Notes: generated by a model not told the origin, from the letters alone. Shown: positions 19,766-28,427, numbered from the stretch's first letter. The stretch is 64,000 nt of DNA from Enterococcus sp. DIV2402 (GCF_017426705.2 NZ_CP147251.1:3173392-3237391), one strand, 5' to 3'. Program-made: numbers and translations.

Positions 19766-20572
19766 TTAATCGATTGTCACATCTTTTCCAAACCATTTTT
19801 CGCTAATTTTCTTGAATTCGCCATTATCGCGTAATTCAGCTAGCCCTTCATTAATTTTTTCAGCTAGTTTTTCATCGTCTTTACGCACGCCAACTGCAAA
19901 ACCTTCTTGGGCAAAGGTACTATTAATTAAATTAAATTGATCCAATTTGTTCATTTTGGTTAGGTAATATTCTGCATATACGCTATCAATCAATACGCCA
20001 TCGATACGTCCTGTTTCTAAATCGATAAAGGCTTCATTGAAACTTGCATAAAGCGTTGCATCGTTGTCTTTGACCATATCTTGTAAGACTTCTGGTTGTT
20101 CAGTAAAAATTTTATAACCAGAAGAACCTTCTTGGGCACCTAATACTTTATCTTTCATTTGGTCTAATGAATCAATCCCAGAATCTTTTTTCGTTACAAG
20201 CACTTGATAGCTTTGCATATACATATCAGAGAATAAAACTTTTTTCTTACGTTCGTCATTGACTGTGTAGCCATTCCAAATCATATCAATAGTTCCGTTG
20301 TCCAATTCGGTTTCTTTCATCGCCCAATCGATTGGTTGGAAGGTTACTTTGGTATCTGTTAAATCAAAAACAGCTGTTGCTAAATCTACGTCAAAACCGG
20401 TTAGCTCCCCATCATCATCACGAAATCCCATTGGTACAAATGTATCATCTAATCCGACAACGACTTCTTTTTTATCCGCACCACTACCAACATCTTCTTT
20501 TTTGTCACCAGTGCCACATGCACCTAATAATAAAATACTTGCTGCCATCAATAAACCAGTTAATTTTTTCAT
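19766..20572 (-). CDS. amino-acid ABC transporter substrate-binding lipoprotein
   Basis: 268 residues. Signal peptide with lipobox LGAC (MKKLTGLLMAASILLLGAC), then an SBP_bac_3 domain (VVVGLDDTFVPMGF, GFDVDLATAVF, DMIWNGYTVNDERKK). Polar amino-acid receptor; family members bind glutamine, histidine, arginine or cystine. Third gene of the T-box-controlled operon, 12 bp after the ATPase gene. The leader offers a possible histidine specifier (see the T-box), so histidine is a candidate ligand, not an established one. Confidence 0.92.
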   Translation of the reverse strand: MKKLTGLLMAASILLLGACGTGDKKEDVGSGADKKEVVVGLDDTFVPMGFRDDDGELTGFDVDLATAVFDLTDTKVTFQPIDWAMKETELDNGTIDMIWNGYTVNDERKKKVLFSDMYMQSYQVLVTKKDSGIDSLDQMKDKVLGAQEGSSGYKIFTEQPEVLQDMVKDNDATLYASFNEAFIDLETGRIDGVLIDSVYAEYYLTKMNKLDQFNLINSTFAQEGFAVGVRKDDEKLAEKINEGLAELRDNGEFKKISEKWFGKDVTID

Positions 20573-20584
20573 TTTTTCTTCCTC

Positions 20585-21220
20585 CTATTTTACAGGTGAT
20601 ACTTCTAGTAGATTATCTGCAATATTTTTTGCAAAATCCAAATCGTGTGTGACTACGATTTGCGTAACGCCTTGTTTCTTCAAATCTAAAATTAAGTTTT
20701 CAACTTGTTGTCGTAATGCTGGGTCTAGTGCACTAGTTGGTTCATCATACGCCAGCACTCGTGGATTCATCGCCATTGCTCGAGCGATAGCTACCCGTTG
20801 TTTTTGTCCTCCAGACAGTTGATAAGGATATTGCTCTAGTAAGGTTGCTAAACCTAATTGTTCTGCTAATTGTTGCGCTTTTTGAGTATAAATAGCTTTG
20901 TCTTCTTTTAATACTAATTTAGGAGCTAACGTGATATTCTCAAACACACTAAGATGTGGAAATAATTGAAAATCTTGGAAAACCACCCCAACAACTTGTT
21001 CTTGTTCTTTCAAATTCATTGGATTAAATTTTTTGCCATCCAATAAAAAATCACCACTATCAATACTTTCCAAACCAGCAAGTGTTCGTAACAATGTCGT
21101 TTTCCCACCACCAGAAGGACCGACAATTGCTAGGATACTGCCTTCTGAAATCGATAAATTCAACCCATCGATGATTGTTCTGGAACCAAATGATTTTTTG
21201 ATATTTTTTAGTTCTAACAT
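20585..21220 (-). CDS. amino-acid ABC transporter ATP-binding protein
   Basis: 211 residues, slightly short for the GlnQ/HisP class (usually about 240). Walker A GPSGGGKTT, signature LSGGQKQRVAIARAM, Walker B VLAYDEPTSALDP and an H-loop VTHD are all present, so it should be functional. Second gene of the operon, with GGAGGG before its ATG. Confidence 0.93.
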   Translation of the reverse strand: MLELKNIKKSFGSRTIIDGLNLSISEGSILAIVGPSGGGKTTLLRTLAGLESIDSGDFLLDGKKFNPMNLKEQEQVVGVVFQDFQLFPHLSVFENITLAPKLVLKEDKAIYTQKAQQLAEQLGLATLLEQYPYQLSGGQKQRVAIARAMAMNPRVLAYDEPTSALDPALRQQVENLILDLKKQGVTQIVVTHDLDFAKNIADNLLEVSPVK

Positions 21221-21232
21221 CCTTTTTCCCTC

Positions 21233-21874
21233 CTATCGATAGTAATCTAATCGTTTTTCAACTTGCTTCAAGACAACGGTAAAGAAGCCTGTTAATGCTA
21301 AATAAATAATACCTACACCAATTAGCGGTAACAATGTTGCTTCACGTTCCATAGCGATTTTTCCAATTCGCATCACATCAGATAATCCTAAGATATAAAT
21401 CAATGACGTATCTTTGACTAAGCTAATCACTTCATTTCCAACAGAAGGTAGCGTAATTTTACCAACTTGTGGAATAATAATTTTCGAAATTGTTTGCCAT
21501 GGAGTTAAGCGTAAAACTTGTGCAGCTTCATATTGCCCTTTAGGAATTGATTGAATCCCTCCACGAAAGATTTCCGCGAAATAGGCAGCATAATTTAAAA
21601 TAAAAGCAAAAACTGCTGCTTCAAAACGATCTAATACAATTCCTACCGTTGCCAGCCCATAAAAAGCAAAAATTAGTTGTAGTAAAAGCGGCGTACCACG
21701 CATTAACCAAACGTAAGTCTGTACGATAGATTTAAAAAATTTAGACTTACTAGATAAAACAAATGCCAATAAAATCCCTAATGGAATAGAACCAATGAGT
21801 GTAAATAGAAATAATTGAATTGTTACACCCGTCCCTTTAAATAATTGCGGAAAAACTGAAATAAGAATATCCAT
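21233..21874 (-). CDS. amino-acid ABC transporter permease
   Basis: 213 residues, His/Glu/Gln/Arg permease family. About five membrane helices and the EAA loop region (GQYEAAQVLRLTPWQTISKIIIPQ). A single permease gene implies a homodimeric channel. First gene after the double T-box leader; AAGGAGG precedes ATG 21874. Confidence 0.93.
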   Translation of the reverse strand: MDILISVFPQLFKGTGVTIQLFLFTLIGSIPLGILLAFVLSSKSKFFKSIVQTYVWLMRGTPLLLQLIFAFYGLATVGIVLDRFEAAVFAFILNYAAYFAEIFRGGIQSIPKGQYEAAQVLRLTPWQTISKIIIPQVGKITLPSVGNEVISLVKDTSLIYILGLSDVMRIGKIAMEREATLLPLIGVGIIYLALTGFFTVVLKQVEKRLDYYR

Positions 21875-21904
21875 TTTATTACCTCCTTGTATTGTTGCCT
21901 GTTA

Positions 21905-22292
21905 TTAGCAAAAGAAAAAACCACGCAAGCTGCCCTTGGTTCACCCAAGAGGACGCAGTTTACGTGGTTCCACCTCATTTCATCTTCTCTTCACAGAAAA
22001 AGACCTTCTATGGTTGTTGATAAAATAAAAAAAGCCCTCTAGCCGCATTGGCTAAAGGACGTAAATTACGTGGTTCCACCTTTTTTCATCTATTCCTCAC
22101 AGAATAAATCTCATGAAGTTATCTATCAATAACCATCGCTGTAACGGGCTTCCCGGGTTTTCCTACTAGTCTTCAAAAAACCGACTCCAAGATGTGTTTC
22201 ACAATGAAGTTATTATCTCTTTTCACCAGCCAGAGACTCTCTTTTAATAAGCGACAATGTTACTCTTCTTTTCGATGTCTTTTCTTAAGTTG
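21905..22292 (-). promoter_or_regulatory. T-box leader with two tandem antiterminator/terminator modules
   Basis: The promoter-proximal half (22292 to about 22030) has a Stem I region with a GGTGAAA apical motif, then AAGGTGGAACCACG (T-box at 22080-22069) and a terminator (22034-22060 plus T7). A second T-box follows (GGTGGAACCACG, 21974-21963) with a long terminator stem (21921-21967) and T6. The second module repeats the TCTGTGA...GATGAAA segment before its T-box but has no room for a second Stem I. The best-looking specifier is CAC (histidine), followed by A within GAAACACATC, but the loop could not be folded with certainty. Confidence 0.85.
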
Positions 22293-22298
22293 TTTCCT

Positions 22299-22327
22299 AC
22301 TTTACATTCTTCTATGAAAGTTGTCAA
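22299..22327 (-). promoter_or_regulatory. promoter of the amino-acid ABC operon
   Basis: TTGACA (22327-22322), 17-bp spacer, TAAAGT (22304-22299). Confidence 0.8.
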
Positions 22328-22342
22328 TCGTTTTACACGAAA

Positions 22343-22357
22343 AATATTCAGAAAATT
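22343..22357. promoter_or_regulatory. CodY box upstream of the amino-acid ABC operon
   Basis: AATATTCAGAAAATT matches AATTTTCWGAAAATT at 14 of 15 positions. It ends 15 bp upstream of the -35 hexamer. Confidence 0.7.
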
Positions 22358-22368
22358 CTATTTACTAA

Positions 22369-22408
22369 AAAGAAAATCCCTGCCCTTTCGTTTTTTGAAA
22401 GCACAAGG
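22369..22408 (-). terminator. terminator of pepT
   Basis: 11 of 12 positions pair between 22378-22389 and 22397-22408; a T-rich run follows on the minus strand. Confidence 0.75.
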
Positions 22409-22417
22409 AACATTCTC

Positions 22418-23647
22418 CTAATATTTTGTTGCTAATTTGACAATTTCTACTAATGTCTGACTCGCTTTTTCCATCGCTTCTAACGTAATAAATTCATATT
22501 GTCCATGGAAATTTTCACCACCAGTAAAAATATTCGGTGTTGGTAGACCCATCATGGAAATTTTCGAGCCATCCGTGCCTCCACGAAACGGTTGTACATT
22601 CGGCGTAATGCCAATCGTTTGCATTGCTTCTTTAGCTAACTCGATGGCTAACGGGTGCTTATCAATCACTTGACGCATGTTGTAGTATTGGTCTTCTAAT
22701 TGATACGTAATACGCTGTTTATCAAAGCGTTGGTTAATTGTCTCAATAATTCCGATAATCGTCTGCTTGCGTTGTGCAAATTTTGCTTCGTCATGGTCAC
22801 GAATAATATAATTTAACGAAGCATGATCAATCGTTCCCGAAAATTTAGTTAAAAGATAAAAACCATCATAGTCGCGTGTTTTTTCAGGAACTTCCTCACT
22901 TGGCAATTGATTGTCGATTTCTTTTCCAAGTTGAATTGCATTTACCATTTGTTGATAAGCTGTTCCGGGATGCACGCTAGTTCCTTCAATTTCGATATCC
23001 AGTTTTGCGGCATTAAACGTTTCATATTCAAAATTTCCGACACGACCACTGTCCACAGTATAGGCATAGCGTACAGGAAATTTCTCTACTGGAAAACGAT
23101 CAGCACCTCGACCAATTTCTTCATCGGGGCCAAATGCTACCCAAACATCTCCTCGTTCCAACTCTGGTTGGGCAATTAATTGGCGCAACATCTCTAAAAT
23201 TTCGGCAACTCCTGCCTTATCGTCTGCTCCTAAAAGGGTTAACCCATTGGTGGTAATTAATGTTTCACCTACATAATCTTTTAGGTTGGGAAAATCCGAA
23301 ACTTGCATCACAATGTCATGTTCAGCATTTAAGCAAACATCTTGTCCATCATAGTTTTCAATGACTTGTGGTTGATTATTTTCTGCATTAAAGTCTGCAG
23401 TATCCACATGTGCAATAAAACCTAAAGCCATTTTCTCCGGGTTTCCTGCTAATTTCCCTAAAACAAAACTATTTTCTTCGTCATATTCGACATTTTCTAA
23501 TCCCAATTCACGTAAACGTTGCTCTAAAATTTTGGCTAGTTCCACTTGACCAGGAGTGGTTGGTATAGTTGCCGATTTTTCATCTGAACGTGTATTGATA
23601 CGCACAAATTCTAAAAAATCATTTAATAATTGACTCACGTCTCTCAT
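22418..23647 (-). CDS. pepT: peptidase T (tripeptide aminopeptidase)
   Basis: 409 residues, the usual PepT length. M20 metallopeptidase with the zinc-ligand motifs GFIAHVDTADF, LLGADDKAGVAEI and DEEIGRGADRF and the substrate-site motif RGGTDGSKIS. Removes N-terminal residues from tripeptides in the cytosol. It starts 8 bp after the stop of oppA3, with a weak GGG ribosome binding site, so it probably depends on coupling. It shares the oppA3 T-box leader, linking peptide capture to cleavage. Confidence 0.96.
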   Translation of the reverse strand: MRDVSQLLNDFLEFVRINTRSDEKSATIPTTPGQVELAKILEQRLRELGLENVEYDEENSFVLGKLAGNPEKMALGFIAHVDTADFNAENNQPQVIENYDGQDVCLNAEHDIVMQVSDFPNLKDYVGETLITTNGLTLLGADDKAGVAEILEMLRQLIAQPELERGDVWVAFGPDEEIGRGADRFPVEKFPVRYAYTVDSGRVGNFEYETFNAAKLDIEIEGTSVHPGTAYQQMVNAIQLGKEIDNQLPSEEVPEKTRDYDGFYLLTKFSGTIDHASLNYIIRDHDEAKFAQRKQTIIGIIETINQRFDKQRITYQLEDQYYNMRQVIDKHPLAIELAKEAMQTIGITPNVQPFRGGTDGSKISMMGLPTPNIFTGGENFHGQYEFITLEAMEKASQTLVEIVKLATKY

Positions 23648-23655
23648 CCCTTTTT

Positions 23656-25311
23656 TTATTCTTCTACATAAGCTTCACGTAAATAGAAATAGTCTCCATA
23701 TGAATGGTATACAATATCTTTTACTTTTGGATTCACTAAATAATTAGCCGCACTTTGATAAATTGGTACTTGTGCAGCATCATCTTCTAAAAGAATTTTT
23801 TCTGCCGCTTTGTAGTCTTCAAATGTTTTATTTTCATCATTTGCATCTACGGTAATGGCTTTTTCAACTAGCTCAGTATATTCACTATTGTCATATTCCC
23901 CATAGTTATAAGAAGAACCTGTGCGATACAAGTTGAAATAAGAATTCATATCGCTACTTCCAGCGATCCAACCAGAAATTGATAATTCATATTTTTTATC
24001 CGCACGCGCTTGGTTAACATTATTGGCTGGTTGTGGTGTAATTTCAATTTTCAAACCAGGTAAGTTGGTTTCTAGTTGGTTTTGCACATACTCTGAAACT
24101 TTTTTGCCGTTATCAGAATCATCGACCAGCAAGGTTAACTCAATTGAATCACCTAGCTCAGCAGTTGCTTGCTCCCATTCTTTTTTGGCTGCGTCTAAAT
24201 CGAAGACGTTATAATCGCCACTATACGCACGGAAGTCCTCACCCGTTTCAGAGTTCGCATATAATTGTGCTGGAATTAACCCGTTCAAGGCAGTTGAACC
24301 ATCACTTAAAACATTATTAACTAGACTCTCTTTATCAATCGCTAATGCTACTGCTTTACGGAAATGCACATTCCCCAATGCTTCAGTTGCTTTTTTATTA
24401 AAGTCTAAGAAACGATTAGCTACTTCTAGTTGTGAAACTAGCGCTTCATCATCTTTAAATTGTTGTACATATTGTCCTGTAATTTTTGTGAAATCTAATT
24501 CACCAGATTGGAACAAGTTAATTCCGGTATTATCTTCTTTAATAGTTGAACCTTCAACAGTCTCTAATTTCACTTTGTCTGCATCGTAATATTCTGGATT
24601 TGGTTTTAACGTCCATGTGTCAGAAGCAGGTGTCCAATCTTCTAAAATAAATGGACCAGAATAAAGCAAGTTCTCACTAGTTGTTGCATAGTCTGATCCT
24701 TCTTCAGTCACGTAGTCTTCATTTTGTGGTGCTAACCAACCAATCGAAACCACTGATAAGAAAGAAGGTTGTGGATTAATTAACGTTACTTCAAATGTTT
24801 TTTCATCTAACGCTTTTAATCCAATTGTATCCACATCAGCTTTTCCTTCACGAATGTCTAAACTATTAACCACGTTATCCAACCAATAAGCGTTTGGTCC
24901 CATTGTTTCTGGATTCACCAAACGTTTCCACGAGAATAAGAAATCATTTGCCGTAATAGGTGTCCCATCACTCCACTTAATATCTTCACGTAAATGGAAA
25001 GTATACACTTTGCCATCTTCGCTAATATCCACAGATTCAGCTAATCCAGGAACCGTTTGACTCTCTTCATCTAAACGATACAATCCTTCAAAAAGATGCT
25101 GTACGACTGTAAAGGTGACTTTATCGGTAGTTTGTGTGGTATCCAACGTTGATAATTGAGCCGGTAAACTTACCGCAATTTTTTGCTCGACACCACCTGC
25201 GGATCCACCTGAACTATCTGTCCCATCTGTTGCTTGTTTGCCTGTACTACATCCTGCTAAAACAATCGCAATTGCCCCTAAAGCAATTGTTGATTTCAAC
25301 CATTTCTTCAT
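23656..25311 (-). CDS. oligopeptide-binding lipoprotein (oppA paralogue 3)
   Basis: 551 residues. Lipobox LAGC after MKKWLKSTIALGAIAIV, a Gly/Ser-rich linker and an SBP_bac_5 domain. Extracellular peptide receptor expected to use OppBCDF, as no permease is linked. AAAGGAGGAG precedes the ATG. It is expressed from a T-box leader, so uncharged tRNA of one amino acid should induce it, and it is followed by pepT. Confidence 0.94.
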   Translation of the reverse strand: MKKWLKSTIALGAIAIVLAGCSTGKQATDGTDSSGGSAGGVEQKIAVSLPAQLSTLDTTQTTDKVTFTVVQHLFEGLYRLDEESQTVPGLAESVDISEDGKVYTFHLREDIKWSDGTPITANDFLFSWKRLVNPETMGPNAYWLDNVVNSLDIREGKADVDTIGLKALDEKTFEVTLINPQPSFLSVVSIGWLAPQNEDYVTEEGSDYATTSENLLYSGPFILEDWTPASDTWTLKPNPEYYDADKVKLETVEGSTIKEDNTGINLFQSGELDFTKITGQYVQQFKDDEALVSQLEVANRFLDFNKKATEALGNVHFRKAVALAIDKESLVNNVLSDGSTALNGLIPAQLYANSETGEDFRAYSGDYNVFDLDAAKKEWEQATAELGDSIELTLLVDDSDNGKKVSEYVQNQLETNLPGLKIEITPQPANNVNQARADKKYELSISGWIAGSSDMNSYFNLYRTGSSYNYGEYDNSEYTELVEKAITVDANDENKTFEDYKAAEKILLEDDAAQVPIYQSAANYLVNPKVKDIVYHSYGDYFYLREAYVEE

Positions 25312-25329
25312 TTCTTTCTCCTCCTTTTA

Positions 25330-25611
25330 TAAATAAAAAAAGTCCTTTTACTAGTTTCAGAACCAGTAAAAGGACGAATTAATCGCGGTACCACCTTTAT
25401 TCAGAAGCTCACACTTCCCTTACTCCAACATCACATCATGAGATTGGTGTTCATGGTTAACGGATGAACGTTCCCGAAACTGCTTACCTATCAACAGCTT
25501 TTCTCAGAGCTCATTTTTCAATTTGTTAAATTGGTTCTTTTCACCAGACAGAACCTCTCTGAAAATTTGCGAAATCTACTTTTCTCTTCAATGAATTTTA
25601 TTATTAAATTT
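25330..25611 (-). promoter_or_regulatory. T-box riboswitch of oppA3-pepT
   Basis: Stem I region with AGAGAGG and an apical GGTGAAAA loop, T-box AAAGGTGGTACCGCG (about 25398-25384) and terminator arms 25365-25375/25342-25352, followed by T7. The specifier reads within GAAAAATGAG: ATG followed by A would indicate methionine, whereas a one-base shift gives AAT (asparagine). Not resolved by eye. Confidence 0.9.
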
Positions 25612-25617
25612 TAATAA

Positions 25618-25646
25618 AGTTTAGCTTAACTACTTCTCATTGTCAA
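25618..25646 (-). promoter_or_regulatory. promoter of oppA3-pepT
   Basis: TTGACA (25646-25641), 17-bp spacer, TAAACT (25623-25618). Confidence 0.8.
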
Positions 25647-25684
25647 TGCTTTCGTTTGTGAAAAAAATAAAAGCATAAGAATAA

Positions 25685-25713
25685 TTGGCGTATAATCAAA
25701 GTTGCTATACAAT
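25685..25713 (+). promoter_or_regulatory. promoter of the PucR-like regulator gene
   Basis: TTGGCG (25685-25690), 17-bp spacer, TACAAT (25708-25713). Confidence 0.65.
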
Positions 25714-25772
25714 GCTACTAAGGACACACGAATGATGTGTAAGATTTTTTTATAGACAAGGTGGTTTTTTTC

Positions 25773-26639
25773 GTGACAATACTAGAGCTACAACAAATTT
25801 ACCCTACGGCACAATTGCACACCTTTCCTACAGATGATGAAAATTTTTTATCGCTGTATTTAGAAGGACAATTTTTATGGATTCCACAACAAACTTTGAC
25901 AATAACTGAAAAAAAAGTGTTGAAAATGTTAGCCGATACCATTGATACGACGCTACCAACTCATCATCCTTGGTATGCGACTCTTTTTCAAAGTGAAAGT
26001 GCCCCCTTAACAACGGGCGATTTCCGAGTGATTCAAGTTGAATTTACCAATCCTGAACAAGTCGATACCTATTCTTGGGATGAAGAAATCAAACGGATTT
26101 TTCCTCATCTAGTGGATCACTTCTTTATCAACGGAACCAAAAGTTTTTTAGTGGAAATTTATAGCGAAGATGCTTTACCTACAGAAGAATTAGAAGGTAT
26201 CTTTTTAGCTTTAGACGGTGATTTTAATACCTATACGCGCGTATTTGTAGGGGCTTTTTACCCTGTGACCAGTGATTTTACAACGTTACTACAAGAAGAA
26301 CAGCAACTTTTTCTTTCAATGACTAAACAAAATTTACCAACGAAATGTTGTGATCTTAAAAATACAGCGATTCATTATTTTGCCACTCATTTGATTAAAG
26401 AAAGTATGATGATGCGCCAATTAGCCAAACTTTGGTTTGAAGATGATGTCCATGATGTCATCTTAGCATTATGGAAAAATCAAGGAAATGTTAGTTCGGC
26501 AGCGAAAGATTTATTTATGCATCGCAATACCCTGCAATATAAAATTGATAAATTCCAAAAACAAACATTAACTAACCTCAAAGAAATGGATTCCCTCTTC
26601 TTATGCTATCTTTTACTCACGACTTTTGCTAAAAATTAA
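25773..26639 (+). CDS. PucR-type helix-turn-helix protein
   Basis: 288 residues. The C-terminal ~60 residues (NQGNVSSAAKDLFMHRNTLQYKIDKFQ) form the PucR/CdaR-type helix-turn-helix; the N-terminal ~200 residues have no domain I recognise. AAGGTGG at 25758-25764 points to GTG 25773 as the start, rather than GTG 25761, which overlaps that site. It lies directly upstream of the msmK-type ATPase gene but is separated by a hairpin and a separate promoter. A role in sugar uptake control is only a guess from position. Confidence 0.72.
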   Translation: MTILELQQIYPTAQLHTFPTDDENFLSLYLEGQFLWIPQQTLTITEKKVLKMLADTIDTTLPTHHPWYATLFQSESAPLTTGDFRVIQVEFTNPEQVDTYSWDEEIKRIFPHLVDHFFINGTKSFLVEIYSEDALPTEELEGIFLALDGDFNTYTRVFVGAFYPVTSDFTTLLQEEQQLFLSMTKQNLPTKCCDLKNTAIHYFATHLIKESMMMRQLAKLWFEDDVHDVILALWKNQGNVSSAAKDLFMHRNTLQYKIDKFQKQTLTNLKEMDSLFLCYLLLTTFAKN

Positions 26640-26652
26640 CTCCTTTTACAAT

Positions 26653-26684
26653 GTGCACAAAAAATCAAAAGTTTTTTTGTGCAC
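26653..26684 (+). terminator. hairpin after the PucR-like gene
   Basis: GTGCAC plus A/T stem (26653-26664 with 26673-26684). No T-run follows, so the T7 inside the 3' arm would have to act. Confidence 0.5.
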
Positions 26685-26691
26685 GTTTACA

Positions 26692-26720
26692 TTGTTAAAG
26701 TAAACCGTTTTCATTATAGT
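26692..26720 (+). promoter_or_regulatory. promoter of msmK
   Basis: TTGTTA (26692-26697), 17-bp spacer, TATAGT (26715-26720). Confidence 0.65.
26700..26713 (-). promoter_or_regulatory. cre-like site at msmK
   Basis: TGAAAACGGTTTAC on the minus strand fits TGNAANCGNWNNCA except for its last two positions. It lies in the promoter spacer, where CcpA would repress. Confidence 0.5.
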
Positions 26721-26756
26721 AAGTATATAAATTAAAGCGAAAGAAGGAATTCATTC

Positions 26757-27860
26757 ATGGTAGAAATGGCCCTAACACACGTATATAAAAAATATGACAA
26801 TGCAGATAAATATTCTGTTACAGACTTTAACTTAGATATTAAAGATCGCGAGTTCATCGTTTTCGTTGGACCTTCTGGTTGCGGTAAATCAACAACTTTA
26901 CGTATGATTGCTGGTTTAGAAGATATTTCAGAAGGTGAATTATCAATCGGCGGTAAAGTAATGAATGATGTTGCTCCAAAAGACCGCGACATCGCGATGG
27001 TTTTCCAAAACTATGCCCTATATCCACATATGACAGTTTATGATAACATGGCATTTGGTTTGAAATTACGTAAATATGATAAAGCAGACATTAAATCACG
27101 TGTTGAAAATGCTGCTGAAATTTTAGGTTTAACAGAATATTTAGACCGTAAACCGGCAGCTTTATCAGGTGGACAACGCCAACGTGTTGCCCTAGGTCGT
27201 GCAATCGTTCGTGATGCAAAAGTATTCTTGATGGATGAACCTTTATCTAACTTGGATGCCAAATTACGTGTAGCGATGCGTGCTGAAATTGCAAAATTAC
27301 ACCAACGTTTAGAAACAACAACAATCTACGTTACTCATGACCAAACAGAAGCGATGACTATGGCTGACCGTATTGTTATTATGAAAGATGGTTTCATTCA
27401 ACAAATCGGTTCACCAAAAGAAGTGTATAATACACCGAAAAATATCTTTGTTGCTGGATTTATCGGTTCACCAGCGATGAACTTCTTCAATGTAACACTA
27501 AATAATGGTGTGATTTCAGATGGTCATGGATTAAAATTACGTATTCCAGAAGGACGTAACAAAGTATTAGTAGACAAAGGTTATGAAGGTAAACAATTAG
27601 TCTTTGGTATTCGTCCAGAAGACATTAACAGTGAACAAGTAGCGATTGATGCTTCTCCAGAATCAACAGTTCGTTCTGAAGTTGTCGTATCAGAATTACT
27701 TGGTGCTGAAACAATGTTATATACAAGAATTGGTGACACAGAGTTTATCTCTAAAGTCGATGCGCGCGACTTCCACCGCCCAGGCGAAACAATTGATTTA
27801 GCCTTCAACTTAAACAAAGCGCACTTCTTCGATAAAGATAGCGAAGATGTTATCAAATAG
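26757..27860 (+). CDS. msmK: sugar ABC transporter ATPase (MsmK/UgpC type)
   Basis: 367 residues. Walker A GPSGCGKST, signature LSGGQRQRVALGRAI, Walker B VFLMDEPLSNLD, H-loop VTHDQ and a C-terminal OB/TOBE domain typical of MalK/MsmK. No permease or binding protein is nearby, as is usual for the shared ATPase that energises several sugar ABC importers in lactic acid bacteria. AAGGA lies 8 bases before ATG 26757. A cre-like site in its promoter fits carbon control. Confidence 0.92.
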   Translation: MVEMALTHVYKKYDNADKYSVTDFNLDIKDREFIVFVGPSGCGKSTTLRMIAGLEDISEGELSIGGKVMNDVAPKDRDIAMVFQNYALYPHMTVYDNMAFGLKLRKYDKADIKSRVENAAEILGLTEYLDRKPAALSGGQRQRVALGRAIVRDAKVFLMDEPLSNLDAKLRVAMRAEIAKLHQRLETTTIYVTHDQTEAMTMADRIVIMKDGFIQQIGSPKEVYNTPKNIFVAGFIGSPAMNFFNVTLNNGVISDGHGLKLRIPEGRNKVLVDKGYEGKQLVFGIRPEDINSEQVAIDASPESTVRSEVVVSELLGAETMLYTRIGDTEFISKVDARDFHRPGETIDLAFNLNKAHFFDKDSEDVIK

Positions 27861-27870
27861 TAGTTTCTTG

Positions 27871-27902
27871 TGATTATTATGGATTTGCCCCCATAATAAT
27901 CA
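27871..27902 (+). terminator. hairpin after msmK
   Basis: Perfect 12-bp stem (27871-27882, 27891-27902) without a T-run; probably protects the mRNA end ahead of the next terminator. Confidence 0.45.
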
Positions 27903-27943
27903 TAGATAACTTATATAGTGTTTTCCTTATTTGTATCCCCCAG

Positions 27944-27980
27944 AAAAAGCATTGGTGAAAGCCAGTGCTTTTTCATTTTC
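27944..27980 (+). terminator. terminator downstream of msmK
   Basis: 12-bp stem (27944-27955, 27962-27973) with one G-U pair, followed by CATTTTC. Confidence 0.75.
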
Positions 27981-28012
27981 AGTCTTTAGTCCCTGTTCTA
28001 AATTTTTCATCA

Positions 28013-28021
28013 TGATACAAT
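28013..28021 (+). promoter_or_regulatory. extended -10 of the YccF gene
   Basis: TGATACAAT; no convincing -35. Confidence 0.4.
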
Positions 28022-28046
28022 ATAAGAAAATAAAGTAGGTGAGAAC

Positions 28047-28427
28047 ATGAAACTTTTAGGAAATATTATTTGGTTCATCTTTGGTGGATTCGTAGGCGGA
28101 CTAGGTTGGGTCTTAGCAGGCTTATTATGGTGTATCACTATTATTGGGATTCCAATTGGGATACAATGTTTTAAACTAGCTGGTCTAAGCTTTTGGCCAT
28201 TTGGCAAAGATGTCGTTTACAGTAGCAGCAGTGTCTCACTGATTGTAAATATCATTTGGTTAATTGTAAGTGGTTTGCCATTAGCTCTAACACATATTGT
28301 TAGTGGGTTAATTTTATACGTAACAATTATCGGTATTCCTTTTGGTAAACAATCATTCAAGTTGGCGAAACTAGCATTAATGCCATTTGGTGCAAGAGTT
28401 ATTGACGAAGGTAGCTGGCGATATTAA
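28047..28427 (+). CDS. YccF-family membrane protein
   Basis: 126 residues made of two repeats of the YccF inner-membrane domain. GIPIGIQCFKLAGLSFWPFG and GIPFGKQSFKLAKLALMPFG end the two halves, each preceded by hydrophobic helices. The function of the family is unknown. GTAGGTGAG precedes the ATG. Monocistronic, converging with the glycosidase gene on a shared terminator. Confidence 0.88.
   Translation: MKLLGNIIWFIFGGFVGGLGWVLAGLLWCITIIGIPIGIQCFKLAGLSFWPFGKDVVYSSSSVSLIVNIIWLIVSGLPLALTHIVSGLILYVTIIGIPFGKQSFKLAKLALMPFGARVIDEGSWRY

Noticed and set aside
20298..20822. 174-codon plus-strand frame opposite the amino-acid ABC genes
   Set aside because: Spans two well-identified minus-strand genes and has serine/proline-rich shadow composition.
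23049..23058. CACTGTCCAC, identical to ten bases of the candidate TldR guide region
   Set aside because: It lies inside the pepT coding sequence, far from any promoter, and lacks an AT-rich TAM-like flank.
25552..25575. CodY-like box (12/15) in the oppA3 leader
   Set aside because: It coincides with the conserved AGAGAG part of T-box Stem I, so the RNA structure explains it.
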